From positions 406,186-470,185 of the forward strand of contig NZ_CM001974.1 of the NCBI RefSeq assembly GCF_000406105.1: a stretch of 64,000 nucleotides of DNA. Direction: 5' to 3'. Shown in pieces: positions 35,973-44,475 of this stretch (position 1 is the first letter of the stretch; each line of letters opens with the position of its first letter). The position numbers and the translations under genes were made by a program. The stretch is from Dickeya chrysanthemi NCPPB 402 (lineage in GTDB: Bacteria; Pseudomonadota; Gammaproteobacteria; Enterobacterales; Enterobacteriaceae). The notes under the pieces were generated by a model. The model made no database searches. It was not told the origin of the DNA and worked only from the letters and a program-made list of their open reading frames with translations.

Positions 35973-36647
35973 ATGATGCAAATTCAACGCTATCTGGATG
36001 ATACCTACTGTTTTTCTGCTACCAGCGAGGTCATCGCTACCGGCACTGACTCGTATGGGTCATGGCTGGCTCTGCGGGAGAACATCTTTCACCCACAAGG
36101 CGGGGGGCAACCCGCCGATACCGGGTGGATTAATGATATTCCCGTTAGCATCCGTAAAGATGAGTCTGGTTTGGTGGTCGTCTATCCCCAATCTTCACTC
36201 GAGTTTGACGTGGAAACGCGGTTGCAGTGTCGGTTGTCGGCACCGGAACGTATGCGACATGCCGCATTGCATACCGCCGGGCATTTGCTGAATTGGGAAA
36301 TGCGCCGGTATGGATGGCGGGCGACGTCCGGGCATCATTTCCCGGGAGAATCTCGAGTTGTCTTTTCTCCGATGGGGTCCAGCGCGGTATTGGTGGATCG
36401 TTTGCCGCTCCAGGATATAGCTGCGGGCATCAGTTTACGTTTGCTTGCGGGGGGAGAGGTCAAAACATGGCGGGAAGGAGAGAACCGCTACTCCCTGATA
36501 CCCGATACGGAAGCGATGCCCTGTGCGGGGACGCATGTGAATGACATCAGTCAAATTATTAATTTTTCAATAAAATCAGCCAAATTTAAGAAAGATCAAC
36601 TGCGAATCAGCTATGACGCAGAACATTCGGCCCAGAGGAATGATTAA
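35973..36647 (+). CDS. AlaX-type trans-editing aminoacyl-tRNA deacylase
   Basis: Free-standing relative of the editing domain of alanyl- and threonyl-tRNA synthetases, which hydrolyses wrongly charged tRNA. The 224-residue protein has the family segment FHPQGGGQPADTG (39-51) and the zinc/catalytic motifs HTAGH (100-104) and CAGTH (184-188). It lies inside the halogenase operon, 13 bases after the halogenase, and its stop overlaps the next start (TAATG). In this setting the likely job is self-protection: removal of the chlorinated amino acid from tRNA. That target is inferred; ordinary AlaX proteins clear Ser or Gly from tRNA-Ala. Confidence 0.88.
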   Translation: MMQIQRYLDDTYCFSATSEVIATGTDSYGSWLALRENIFHPQGGGQPADTGWINDIPVSIRKDESGLVVVYPQSSLEFDVETRLQCRLSAPERMRHAALHTAGHLLNWEMRRYGWRATSGHHFPGESRVVFSPMGSSAVLVDRLPLQDIAAGISLRLLAGGEVKTWREGENRYSLIPDTEAMPCAGTHVNDISQIINFSIKSAKFKKDQLRISYDAEHSAQRND

Positions 36648-37567
36648 TGTCTAATGAGACGACGCTGTACCTTTCTCGTTCACGGCTGTATCTGGTGGAT
36701 TTAGGATTACTGACCGTCGCCTTGTCGTGGGGGGCGAGTTATTCATTGATGCAGATGATCATCCATGCCGGCGTGGCGGTTCCTCTGTTTCTGATGTTGC
36801 GTTTTGCGTTGGCGGTTCCCTTTATGTTCCTGGGCACCCGAATTCGCCTGCGTGATTTTACACGTGGCGAAGTCCTGAATGGGGTAATTTTCGGTGCGTT
36901 GCTCTATGCCATTTTGACGCTCGAAACCCTGGGCGTGAAATACACAACAGCGGCGAATGCCGGCTTTCTGATCGCGCTATCCGTGGTGTTGGTGCCTTTT
37001 TATGAGCGTGTTCTGGGCAAACGGCGGCAGAGCAAACTCATCTATGTAACCTGTGTTCTTTCACTGGCCGGCGGCGGTTTGATCAGTTTTTCTCATAGCG
37101 GGCCCATAGGCTTTAATTTTGGCGACTGGCTGGTGCTGCTGGCGGCATTAATTCGCGGATTCCAAATCTTCATGTTTGGCCAGCAGACAGCGGGTAAATC
37201 CTATTCGCTTATCAATATTACACTGGTCGAGTTGCTCACGGTTGCTGCGCTTGGCCTGCTATTTATTTGCGTTTCCGACCCGGCATCCATGCAGGCTATT
37301 CCGGCTATTCCCCTTGATGTGTGGGGCTATATTCTCTTTTTAAGCTTGTTGGCGACGGCATTTGCCTTTCTGATGCAACTTTATGCGGCAAAACTGACCA
37401 GCCCGACACGGGTTGGGCTCATTTTATCGATGGAACCCGCTTTTGCCGCCGGTTTTGCCGTCACGCTCATGGGCGAGGTGATTGGCATTTGGCAGGGCAT
37501 CGGTGGAGCGATCATTGTCTCGGCGGCATTGGCTGGGCGTATGCTTGAGGGGAAGCGCTATGAATGA
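36647..37567 (+). CDS. EamA/DMT-family exporter
   Basis: Predicted inner-membrane exporter of 306 residues with about ten transmembrane helices in two EamA repeats (about 15-140 and 160-300). The family includes RhtA, which exports threonine and homoserine in E. coli. Its start overlaps the stop of the deacylase gene by one base and its end overlaps the thioesterase start by eight, so it is translated as part of the operon. Export of the chlorinated amino acid is a sensible inference. Confidence 0.88.
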   Translation: MSNETTLYLSRSRLYLVDLGLLTVALSWGASYSLMQMIIHAGVAVPLFLMLRFALAVPFMFLGTRIRLRDFTRGEVLNGVIFGALLYAILTLETLGVKYTTAANAGFLIALSVVLVPFYERVLGKRRQSKLIYVTCVLSLAGGGLISFSHSGPIGFNFGDWLVLLAALIRGFQIFMFGQQTAGKSYSLINITLVELLTVAALGLLFICVSDPASMQAIPAIPLDVWGYILFLSLLATAFAFLMQLYAAKLTSPTRVGLILSMEPAFAAGFAVTLMGEVIGIWQGIGGAIIVSAALAGRMLEGKRYE

Positions 37568-38270
37568 GCCCCCGTCTCACATGGTATTGTTTCATCATGC
37601 CGGTGGTAACGCCTCATCGATGCAGACGATAGCCCGGCGCTTTTCCTCTGCCTTTTCTACCATGCTGATGGAGATGCCGGGGCGTGGCCGACGCCGACAG
37701 GAAGCACTGATGTATGATGTGAGCGCCATCGTAGACGACTTTGCCGCGCGTATCCCTGAGCAGGGCCGGCTTATTCTGGTTGGGCATAGTCTGGGGGCTT
37801 ATATGGCCTATCTGCTGGCCGGGCATTGTCGACGTATAACACCAGAAAGAGACATCGTACTGGTGGTGATGTCTAACGATCCCATCCATTGCCGCAGACG
37901 CTTCCCGTGGCGGGAGTTGAACCCGGAGTCACAACAAGCGATCTGGCATTTTGCAACCCGACTGGGAGAGCTGCCTGATTGGTTAACGCAGGATGATGTA
38001 CTACGCCAACAGTTTATTCAGGTGCTGGCCGCCGATTTAGCTGTTGCCAATTCTATTCGTACCGAAGATACGGAGCCGCTGAACGGCGTGCCGGTATTAT
38101 TGCTCTATGGAGAAGATGACCCGTATCTGCCCGATGCTCCCGCCCGCTGGTGCGAATGTACCAGCGGTATATACCGAATGGAGAGCGTGCCGGGTGGGCA
38201 TTTTATTCAATCCGGGTCAGATGTCGGCGACATTATTTTCCGCTTTATTTCAGATGTCGACATGGAATAA
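37560..38270 (+). CDS. Type II-like thioesterase (alpha/beta hydrolase)
   Basis: Predicted to hydrolyse the thioester on the carrier protein. The 236-residue protein has the motif GHSLGA with Ser77, an acidic pair in YGEDDP (186-187) and the His in GGHF (214), which form the usual triad. It also has the FHHAGGNA segment typical of type II thioesterases. Syringomycin uses SyrC, a Cys-type transferase, at this step; here a Ser nucleophile suggests release as a free amino acid. A proofreading role is the alternative. Last gene of the operon. Confidence 0.88.
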   Translation: MNEPPSHMVLFHHAGGNASSMQTIARRFSSAFSTMLMEMPGRGRRRQEALMYDVSAIVDDFAARIPEQGRLILVGHSLGAYMAYLLAGHCRRITPERDIVLVVMSNDPIHCRRRFPWRELNPESQQAIWHFATRLGELPDWLTQDDVLRQQFIQVLAADLAVANSIRTEDTEPLNGVPVLLLYGEDDPYLPDAPARWCECTSGIYRMESVPGGHFIQSGSDVGDIIFRFISDVDME

Positions 38271-38304
38271 TAATGTATTAATGAATGGGTGTGCTATTGC
38301 ACAG

Positions 38305-38330
38305 CGGGGCTTCTGTGCCCCGTTTGATTA
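38305..38330. terminator. Terminator between the halogenase operon and its regulator
   Basis: A 6-base-pair G+C stem (cggggc / gccccg, loop ttctgt) is followed by TTTGATT. It separates two convergent genes. The stem is short, so efficiency is uncertain. Confidence 0.5.
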
Positions 38331-38927
38331 AACCTGAATGGAATTGGACATCACGACTGTCGCACTGACGGCATGGTCAGTACAGATATATGAGTGAAAG
38401 ATACTGCCAGAGAAACAATAAAAATCACCGGTCTTAAGTACGATGCTTTCGTCATCGGCAAGTTTAAGCGTGAGTGAACCAGAATGCACCAGAATATGCT
38501 CATGGGTTCCCGATGCGTGCGGAGGGCTATTGATAATAACGCCAGGATTCATTTGCAAATGCCATATTTCTGAAATATTACCCAAACCGATGCGAAATTT
38601 CATCTTTTGGGAATACTCTCCTTGCATAGGCGTATTTCTTTCCATGTAAGGATAGGTGCTGGTGTTAACTGCGAGTAAGTCGCTTAAAGGAACACGTAAA
38701 GCACCGGCAATGGCGTCTAAGGTATCGACACGTGGGTTTGAGTTACCCGATTCCAGTTTGGATAATGCGGCTTTCGACACGCCTGATAACCTGGAAAGAT
38801 CATTAAGCGAGATATTTCTGGTCATTCTTAATTGTTTGATTTTATTTCCAATATTAATGGATGTTGTCTCTGCTTCATGGTGGGGGTGGGAGGTGTTCAT
38901 CAACAAACCAAATACGTTATCAGACAA
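38328..38927 (-). CDS. XRE-cupin transcriptional regulator
   Basis: Predicted DNA-binding regulator of 199 residues. An XRE-type helix-turn-helix covers about residues 27-82 (GNKIKQLRMTRNISLNDLSR, then GVSKAALSKLESG). A cupin domain covers about 125-195 (HEHILVHSGSLTLKL). Such proteins often sense amino acids or sulfur compounds and control exporters. It is convergent with the halogenase operon and divergent from the LysE exporter, so it probably controls one or both. Its target site is unknown. Confidence 0.88.
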   Translation of the reverse strand: MSDNVFGLLMNTSHPHHEAETTSINIGNKIKQLRMTRNISLNDLSRLSGVSKAALSKLESGNSNPRVDTLDAIAGALRVPLSDLLAVNTSTYPYMERNTPMQGEYSQKMKFRIGLGNISEIWHLQMNPGVIINSPPHASGTHEHILVHSGSLTLKLADDESIVLKTGDFYCFSGSIFHSYICTDHAVSATVVMSNSIQV

Positions 38928-39054
38928 GGAACCCAGTTTAGCAGATCCCGATAAAAAGGTGACGGTTTTGTTGAGACGGCGAATTAGGTTGCGATGCCGA
39001 TCTCAGAATAATACTCGCTCAGCGGTGATGACGCTTCATTGAAGGAATATCAGT

Positions 39055-39654
39055 ATGAGTTATGAATACCTGAAAGTGATCTTGTATATCGCATTATTTT
39101 TGATTATACCCGGGCCGACTAACACATTACTTCTTTGTGCCAGTTATACCCAAGGAGTTATTAAAAGCGCCAGACTTGTTCTATCCGAGTGGGCCGGATA
39201 CTTATTGGCGGTAACAGCATGGGGGTTATTATTTACCTATCTGGTACGGTACGGCGGTTTAATGCTGGGTGTGATTAAACTGCTTTCGGCTTTTTATGTC
39301 ATTTATCTGGCGGTGAAAGTCTGGCGGTTCTCATTTCATCAAATAAATGGAACTATAACATCGGGTACGGTGTTTATCACGACATTGCTCAATCCTAAGG
39401 CATTTTTATTTGCCGACTCTATTATTCCACCCTCTGCCTTCATTTATCAGGCGAGCTATATTCACGCGATGGTGAGCTTGTTATTAGCCTTATTCCCTGT
39501 TTCTTTTATATGGCTCTATTTCGGCACGCTGATGCGTCTTAGCAATACATCACAGCGTAGGGTAAAACCGATGCTGTTCTACCGCGGTGCGTCGCTCATC
39601 ATCTCGCTTTTTGCCGCGTCGATGTTTTATCAATCGGCGTCAATGATATTGTAA
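39055..39654 (+). CDS. LysE/RhtB-family amino-acid exporter
   Basis: Predicted inner-membrane exporter of 199 residues with about six transmembrane helices. The N-terminal family motif is seen as PGPTNTLLLCASYTQG (residues 19-34), and the middle motif in LLNPKAFLF. The LysE/RhtB family exports threonine, homoserine, lysine and others. It is divergent from the XRE-cupin regulator with 127 bases between. Together with the EamA protein it gives this small region two exporters of families known to move threonine. Confidence 0.88.
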   Translation: MSYEYLKVILYIALFLIIPGPTNTLLLCASYTQGVIKSARLVLSEWAGYLLAVTAWGLLFTYLVRYGGLMLGVIKLLSAFYVIYLAVKVWRFSFHQINGTITSGTVFITTLLNPKAFLFADSIIPPSAFIYQASYIHAMVSLLLALFPVSFIWLYFGTLMRLSNTSQRRVKPMLFYRGASLIISLFAASMFYQSASMIL

Positions 39655-39958
39655 TGAAACATGCGAGTTGTCTGAACGCGGCACGGGAACCGTTATTGCC
39701 GTGCCAGCCCGTCACTGTGTCATCTTCAATCACTTGCCGGTTGATGTGCCATCATTGGGCGTTGTTGTCACTGAGCGCTGTTATCACTGACCATGACCAC
39801 AAATTCCGCAATCGGGTACTGGACTTACATCGCCTTTCCGCCGTTGCTGGTCTACTATAATTGCAAAAATAAGCATAGTTAATCGGTGGAAATTCAGATG
39901 GTTGGTCTTTATACCTTCTGATTTTGCACACACCTTCGCGCAATCAAGGCAGGTTAGT
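39655..39958. other. Intergenic region before the secretion locus
   Basis: These 304 bases separate the LysE exporter from the next locus. A 7-base-pair hairpin ggcacgg/ccgtgcc (39680-39705) may end the exporter transcript. A TATAAT hexamer at 39856-39861 is a possible -10 box for the next operon, without a clear -35 box. A 68-codon open frame at 39654 has no ribosome site and no family match, so I do not call it. Confidence 0.4.
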
Positions 39959-40762
39959 GTGAACAATTTCAATCACTCCGTTTTCTGTCGGGCTCTGGGG
40001 CTGCTGACGTTTTGCGTCTGGGTTTATCACGCACAGGCGCAGGCTGACGACCCGTTATTGATTAATCCGACTCATCCTGGTCAGTTGACGGCATCGTCGG
40101 ACAATCAGGCGCGTGGGATATTGGTAGCGGTGGAGCAGGCGACGATTTCCAGTGATCTGGCCGGGCGTATCGTAGAAATGCCGTTCCGGGAAGGGGAGTC
40201 GTTCAAAAAAGGTGACCTGTTGGCGCGTTTTGACTGCAGCATCTATCAGGCGCAGTTAGCGGCTTCGCAGGCGGCGATGCGGGCAGCGCAGGCGGAGCTG
40301 GATCAGAATCAGCAACTGGCGCAGTTGAAATCGGTGGGTAAGCATGCCGTGTCTTTGTCTGCCGCGCGTCTGGCGCAGGCACAGGCGGAAAGCCAGGTCT
40401 ATCAGATTCAGGTTAACCGTTGCCGTATTGCGGCGCCGTTTGACGGGCAGGTGGTCAGGCGGCGTGCACAAGCGTATGAAAGCGTAGCGCCAGGGGCGCC
40501 GGTGCTGGATATCGTCAACAATCGCCATCTGGAAATTAACCTACTGGTGCCATCCCGTTGGTTGACCATACTCAAGTCCGGTCTGGTCTTCACGTTTACG
40601 CCGGATGAAACCGGCACGCCGTTACAAGCCCGTGTTTCCCGTCTGGGGGCGCGTATCGACGAAAGCAGCCAGACCCTCGGTCTGACCGGTGTTATCGAAA
40701 CCAAAGACGCCGCGCTGATGGCCGGTATGAGCGGTACGGCCCATTTCCCGGAGAAACCGTGA
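39959..40762 (+). CDS. HlyD-like periplasmic adaptor protein
   Basis: Membrane-fusion-type adaptor of 267 residues, predicted to be periplasmic. The GTG at 39959 has an aggcagg site and gives a signal peptide ending AQAQA near residue 29. A barrel-sandwich (lipoyl-like) half is seen in GRIVEMPFREGESFKKGDLLARFD, split by an alpha-helical hairpin (about 95-150), then the second half RIAAPFDGQVVRRRAQAYES. It has the RND-adaptor build but no pump gene is nearby. It overlaps the next gene by four bases, so three adaptor genes are coupled. Confidence 0.88.
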   Translation: MNNFNHSVFCRALGLLTFCVWVYHAQAQADDPLLINPTHPGQLTASSDNQARGILVAVEQATISSDLAGRIVEMPFREGESFKKGDLLARFDCSIYQAQLAASQAAMRAAQAELDQNQQLAQLKSVGKHAVSLSAARLAQAQAESQVYQIQVNRCRIAAPFDGQVVRRRAQAYESVAPGAPVLDIVNNRHLEINLLVPSRWLTILKSGLVFTFTPDETGTPLQARVSRLGARIDESSQTLGLTGVIETKDAALMAGMSGTAHFPEKP

Positions 40763-42078
40763 GTACTACGCCCCCTGTTGCCGGCGAGCGTATCTTCGCC
40801 CGTTTTTTAGACATTGAGCGTCAGGCGCGTTCGGCAGATACCGCCGAAGCACTGGCGTATTGCATCGTCAACGACAGCCAGACGCTGTTCGGTTTCCGTC
40901 ATGCCGCCTTGGTGATTAATGGGACGGTACGGGCGGTGACCGGCGTCACCCAGCCGGCTCCCCATGCTCCTTTTGTGGCGTTTATCGAACGGGCCTGTGT
41001 GCAGTTGCAGCGTGCTCAACAGCATGAGCAGTGCGCGGTGGTGGATGCGGCATGGCTGGATCAACAAAGCCGCAATGACTGGCTAGCGTTATCGGCGCCT
41101 GAAGTGCTGTGGGCACCGTTGAAAGATAGGCAAGGACGTCTGTTCGGCGGCATCTGGTATGCCCGTGAACAGCCCTGGCAGCCCGCCGAGCAATTACTGG
41201 TGGAACAACTGGCGCATACGTTCAGCCATGCCTGGCTGGCGCTGGAGCCGCAACCGGTCTGGCGGCGCACGCGCCGACGCTGGAAACTGGCTGTCCCGCT
41301 GCTGGTGGTCGTTGGGTGCCTGTTTATTCCGGTGCGACAGTCGGTGCTGGCGCCGGCCGAGGTGATTCCGCTCAACGGGCGTGTAGTGGCGGCACCGTTG
41401 GACGGCGTGATTCAGGCGTTTGCCGTTCAGCCGAATCAGGGGGTACGCAAGGGAGACCTGCTGGTGCGTATCGACGATACCACGCTGAAAGCCCAGGCGG
41501 ATGTGGCTGAAAGGTCGTTGAACGTGGCGGAGGCGGAGTACCGCGCCAGCTCGCAACGTGCCTTTCAGGATGCCGATTCCAAGGCCAGGCTGGATTTTCT
41601 TGCCGCGCAGGTGGCGCAGAAGCGTGCCGAGCGCGATTATGCCAACGCTTTGCTGAGCCGTACCGAGATTCGGGCGGAGCGGGATGGCATTGCGGTGTTT
41701 GCCGATGCCGAACGCTGGACCGGAAAACCGGTCCGTACCGGCGAACGACTGATGGATCTGGCTGATCCGGCTTCCGTGTCGCTGCGTATCGAGCTGGATG
41801 TCGGCGATGCGATTCGGCTGGAGCCGGATGCGCCGATCACCTTGTTTCTTGATAGCGACCCGATAACGCCGCATGGCGCGCTGCTGGATCGTATTGCGTA
41901 TGAATCGGAACAAACCCCGGCGGGCAATCTGGCCTATCGGCTGGATGCCCGTTTTAACGGCGAACCGCCGCGCATCGGGCTGCGTGGTACGGCGAAAATC
42001 TCGGGTGAATACGTGCCGCTGGCGGTGTATCTGTTCCGACGGCCGCTCGCCGTGTTACGTCAGTCGGTTGGATTATGA
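40759..42078 (+). CDS. GAF-like / HlyD-like membrane adaptor
   Basis: Predicted inner-membrane protein of 439 residues. The N-terminal 160 residues look like a GAF-type cytoplasmic domain. One transmembrane helix follows near residue 180 (LAVPLLVVVGCLFIPV). The periplasmic part is an HlyD-like barrel-sandwich split by a coiled coil (PLDGVIQAFAVQPNQGVRKG to residue 310). It starts at GTG overlapping the previous stop and overlaps the next gene by four bases. A cytoplasmic sensor joined to an adaptor is unusual. Confidence 0.82.
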   Translation: MSTTPPVAGERIFARFLDIERQARSADTAEALAYCIVNDSQTLFGFRHAALVINGTVRAVTGVTQPAPHAPFVAFIERACVQLQRAQQHEQCAVVDAAWLDQQSRNDWLALSAPEVLWAPLKDRQGRLFGGIWYAREQPWQPAEQLLVEQLAHTFSHAWLALEPQPVWRRTRRRWKLAVPLLVVVGCLFIPVRQSVLAPAEVIPLNGRVVAAPLDGVIQAFAVQPNQGVRKGDLLVRIDDTTLKAQADVAERSLNVAEAEYRASSQRAFQDADSKARLDFLAAQVAQKRAERDYANALLSRTEIRAERDGIAVFADAERWTGKPVRTGERLMDLADPASVSLRIELDVGDAIRLEPDAPITLFLDSDPITPHGALLDRIAYESEQTPAGNLAYRLDARFNGEPPRIGLRGTAKISGEYVPLAVYLFRRPLAVLRQSVGL

Positions 42079-44198
42079 CCAATGGCGGAACGGGGCATTT
42101 TTTGCCCGCACTGAGAACGGATCTGCAACTGGTGGAGTCGGCGACCGGCCTCGACGGTGCGCCGCAATGGTTGCTGGCCGACCCGGTTACCGGACGCTAT
42201 TTCACGCTGACGCCTTCGGCGATTCGCCTGTTACGCCACTGGTCGCTGCGTCATCCGCAATCGGTGCTGGAGGCGGCTAACCGTGAGCCGGGTCTGCCGT
42301 TGCAGGGCCGCGAGTTGGAGCAGTTATTGCGGTTTCTGCGCAATCACGATCTGATAGCCGCCAGCGACCCGGTGCAACGACAAGGGTATGCCATCAAGGC
42401 GGCGGCATTGCGTGTCAGCCTGTGGAAAACCCTGCTACACCAGTATCTGTTTTTTCGCATTCCGCTATGGCGACCGGACCCATTGCTCAACCGTTGCTGG
42501 CCCTGGCTGCAACGTTACGGCCTGCTATTCCTACGGCTGGCGTTACCGTTAATACTGCTGTTGGGGGGCTTTCTGGTGAGCCGTGACTGGGTGCGCTATA
42601 CCCACTCGTTTCCTCACCTGTTCAGCCTGCAAGGAATGGCGGCTTTCGGCATCGCACTGGTCTTCGCCAAATTTATCCACGAACTGGGGCATGCTTTTAT
42701 GGCTAAGCGTGCCGGTTGCCGGGTGCAGACCATGGGCGTGGCGTTTATCGTGCTGTTCCCGTTGTTTTATACCGATGTCAGCGATGCCTGGAAACTGAAG
42801 GATCAGCGCGCCCGGTTATTGGTAAGCGCCGGCGGTATTCTGGCGGAACTGATGCTGGCTTGCGTTGCGTTACTGGCCTGGGCGCTGTTGCCTGATGGCC
42901 CGGTGCGTACCGCCGCCTTCATGCTCTCCAGCGCCACCTGGATAACGACGCTGGTGGTTAACCTCAACCCTCTGATGCGTTTTGACGGGTACTTTTTACT
43001 GAGCGATTTCTGGCGGGTGGAAAACCTGCAGGAACGCGCGTATGCCCTGTGCCGATGGCGGCTGCGCGAGGTGTTGTTTGGTTATGGTCATCCGGCACCG
43101 CAGACCTGGTCGCCGCCGATGCGGCGCAAGCTGTTGATATGGGGTTATGCCTCATGGGTATGGCGCTTTTTTCTGTTTTTCGGTATTGCGCTGATGGTGT
43201 ATCACTTTTTCATTAAGGTGGTCGGCATTGTGCTGATGTCGGTGGAAATTGGCTGGTTCATCGCGTTGCCGATCGTTAAGGAGGCCCGTATCTGGTGGTC
43301 CATGCGTAAAATTGCTCATCCCGTCAGCCTGTTGCGTTCGGGGCTGATGTTGGCGGCGGTACTGGTGTTGCTGCTGTTTCCCTGGCGCGGCAGCATCCGT
43401 ATTCCCGCCGTACTGGAAGCGGAAAACGTCAGTGCGCTGTATGCGCCGATTCCTGCACAGGTAAAAGCGTTATACGTCGCCGACGGCCAGCAGGTGCAAG
43501 CCGGTGAGAAACTGCTGGAGCTGACATCGTCCGATTTGGACTACCGCATCAATATCGAACGTCAGCAGATTGCCGTTTTGCAACAGCAACGGCAGCGGGG
43601 AGCCGGGCGTCAGGAAACCGCCGGCGAAACCCAGGTACTTGACCGTCAACTGGCGGAATCGTTGGCTCGCTATCGGGGGCTGGATGCGCAACGCCAGCGG
43701 TTGTCTCTCACCGCGCCGCAAGCGGGGCAGGTGAGAGATATGGCGCGGGATATGACGGAAGGTCGCTGGCTGACCACCGACATGCCCTTGTTACGCGTTG
43801 TTGAGCAAGGCGCCGGGAAAGTGCAGGGGTATTTGCCCGAAGACTCCCTGACGCGCGCAAAAGCGGGCATGACGGGCGCTTTTATCGCCGATGATCCGGC
43901 TTATCCCCGTCTGGCGGTACAACTGAAAGACATTGCGCCCACCGGCACCGCCTGGTTACAGCAGGAAATGCTGGCGTCCGATCGCCACGGCCCGATCGCC
44001 GTGCGTCGCGACAGGGATCATAACCCTCAGCCCGTCCAGGCGCAGTACCGTGTGCGTTTCGCGGTTCAGCAGGGGCAGTTCCCGCCGCCGCAACAGCCGT
44101 TACGAGGCAGCGTGATGCTGGAAGGCGAAACGGAATCCATTCTTGGCGCGGTATGGCGTCGAATTGCCGCGCTCGGGATCCGGGAAAGCGGATTTTGA
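42075..44198 (+). CDS. M50 site-2-protease-like membrane protein fused to HlyD-like adaptor
   Basis: Predicted inner-membrane protein of 707 residues. Residues about 15-100 resemble a PqqD-like winged-helix domain (DPVTGRYFTLTPSA). The membrane part (about 150-440) carries the zinc protease motif HELGH (202-206) and the partner NPLMRFDGYF (298-307), the third ligand being D304. The C-terminal 260 residues are an HlyD-like adaptor with a coiled coil. The family occurs in peptide and adhesin export loci. Whether it cleaves a substrate or serves only as a scaffold is not known. Neighbours are two adaptors upstream and a tail-collar protein downstream. Confidence 0.85.
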   Translation: MTNGGTGHFLPALRTDLQLVESATGLDGAPQWLLADPVTGRYFTLTPSAIRLLRHWSLRHPQSVLEAANREPGLPLQGRELEQLLRFLRNHDLIAASDPVQRQGYAIKAAALRVSLWKTLLHQYLFFRIPLWRPDPLLNRCWPWLQRYGLLFLRLALPLILLLGGFLVSRDWVRYTHSFPHLFSLQGMAAFGIALVFAKFIHELGHAFMAKRAGCRVQTMGVAFIVLFPLFYTDVSDAWKLKDQRARLLVSAGGILAELMLACVALLAWALLPDGPVRTAAFMLSSATWITTLVVNLNPLMRFDGYFLLSDFWRVENLQERAYALCRWRLREVLFGYGHPAPQTWSPPMRRKLLIWGYASWVWRFFLFFGIALMVYHFFIKVVGIVLMSVEIGWFIALPIVKEARIWWSMRKIAHPVSLLRSGLMLAAVLVLLLFPWRGSIRIPAVLEAENVSALYAPIPAQVKALYVADGQQVQAGEKLLELTSSDLDYRINIERQQIAVLQQQRQRGAGRQETAGETQVLDRQLAESLARYRGLDAQRQRLSLTAPQAGQVRDMARDMTEGRWLTTDMPLLRVVEQGAGKVQGYLPEDSLTRAKAGMTGAFIADDPAYPRLAVQLKDIAPTGTAWLQQEMLASDRHGPIAVRRDRDHNPQPVQAQYRVRFAVQQGQFPPPQQPLRGSVMLEGETESILGAVWRRIAALGIRESGF

Positions 44199-44475
44199 TG
44201 TGGCTAATGCGATTTTTTAATGACGATAAAACGCGTCATATAATTAATTTTACTGAATTGTTGTTTGTGTGATGGTTCGGGAAATAATTTTATTCAGCCG
44301 GCGGACAATCTCTCCTGCTTCAACTATGTTTTTATTGTGATTGATAAAATATATTTTGTTTCAATTTGAAACTATTTCATATTCTATGTATTTCTCCAGT
44401 ATTTTTGGGGTCATACCAATAATCATCCAATAAATCGCATAGATAACACTTTTACGATGGTGAGGAGAGATATCC

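Noticed and set aside
33198..38270. Operon considered as part of a larger NRPS lipopeptide cluster such as syringomycin
   Set aside because: No condensation domain, no module and no SyrC-like Cys transferase are encoded nearby, while a Ser thioesterase and a tRNA deacylase are.
39654..39860. 68-codon frame after the LysE exporter
   Set aside because: No ribosome site, no family resemblance, and it overlaps a hairpin and a possible promoter.
39959..44198. Ordinary RND or ABC efflux operon
   Set aside because: Adaptors and a TolC protein are present, but no RND permease or ABC ATPase is found between 39,000 and 54,000.
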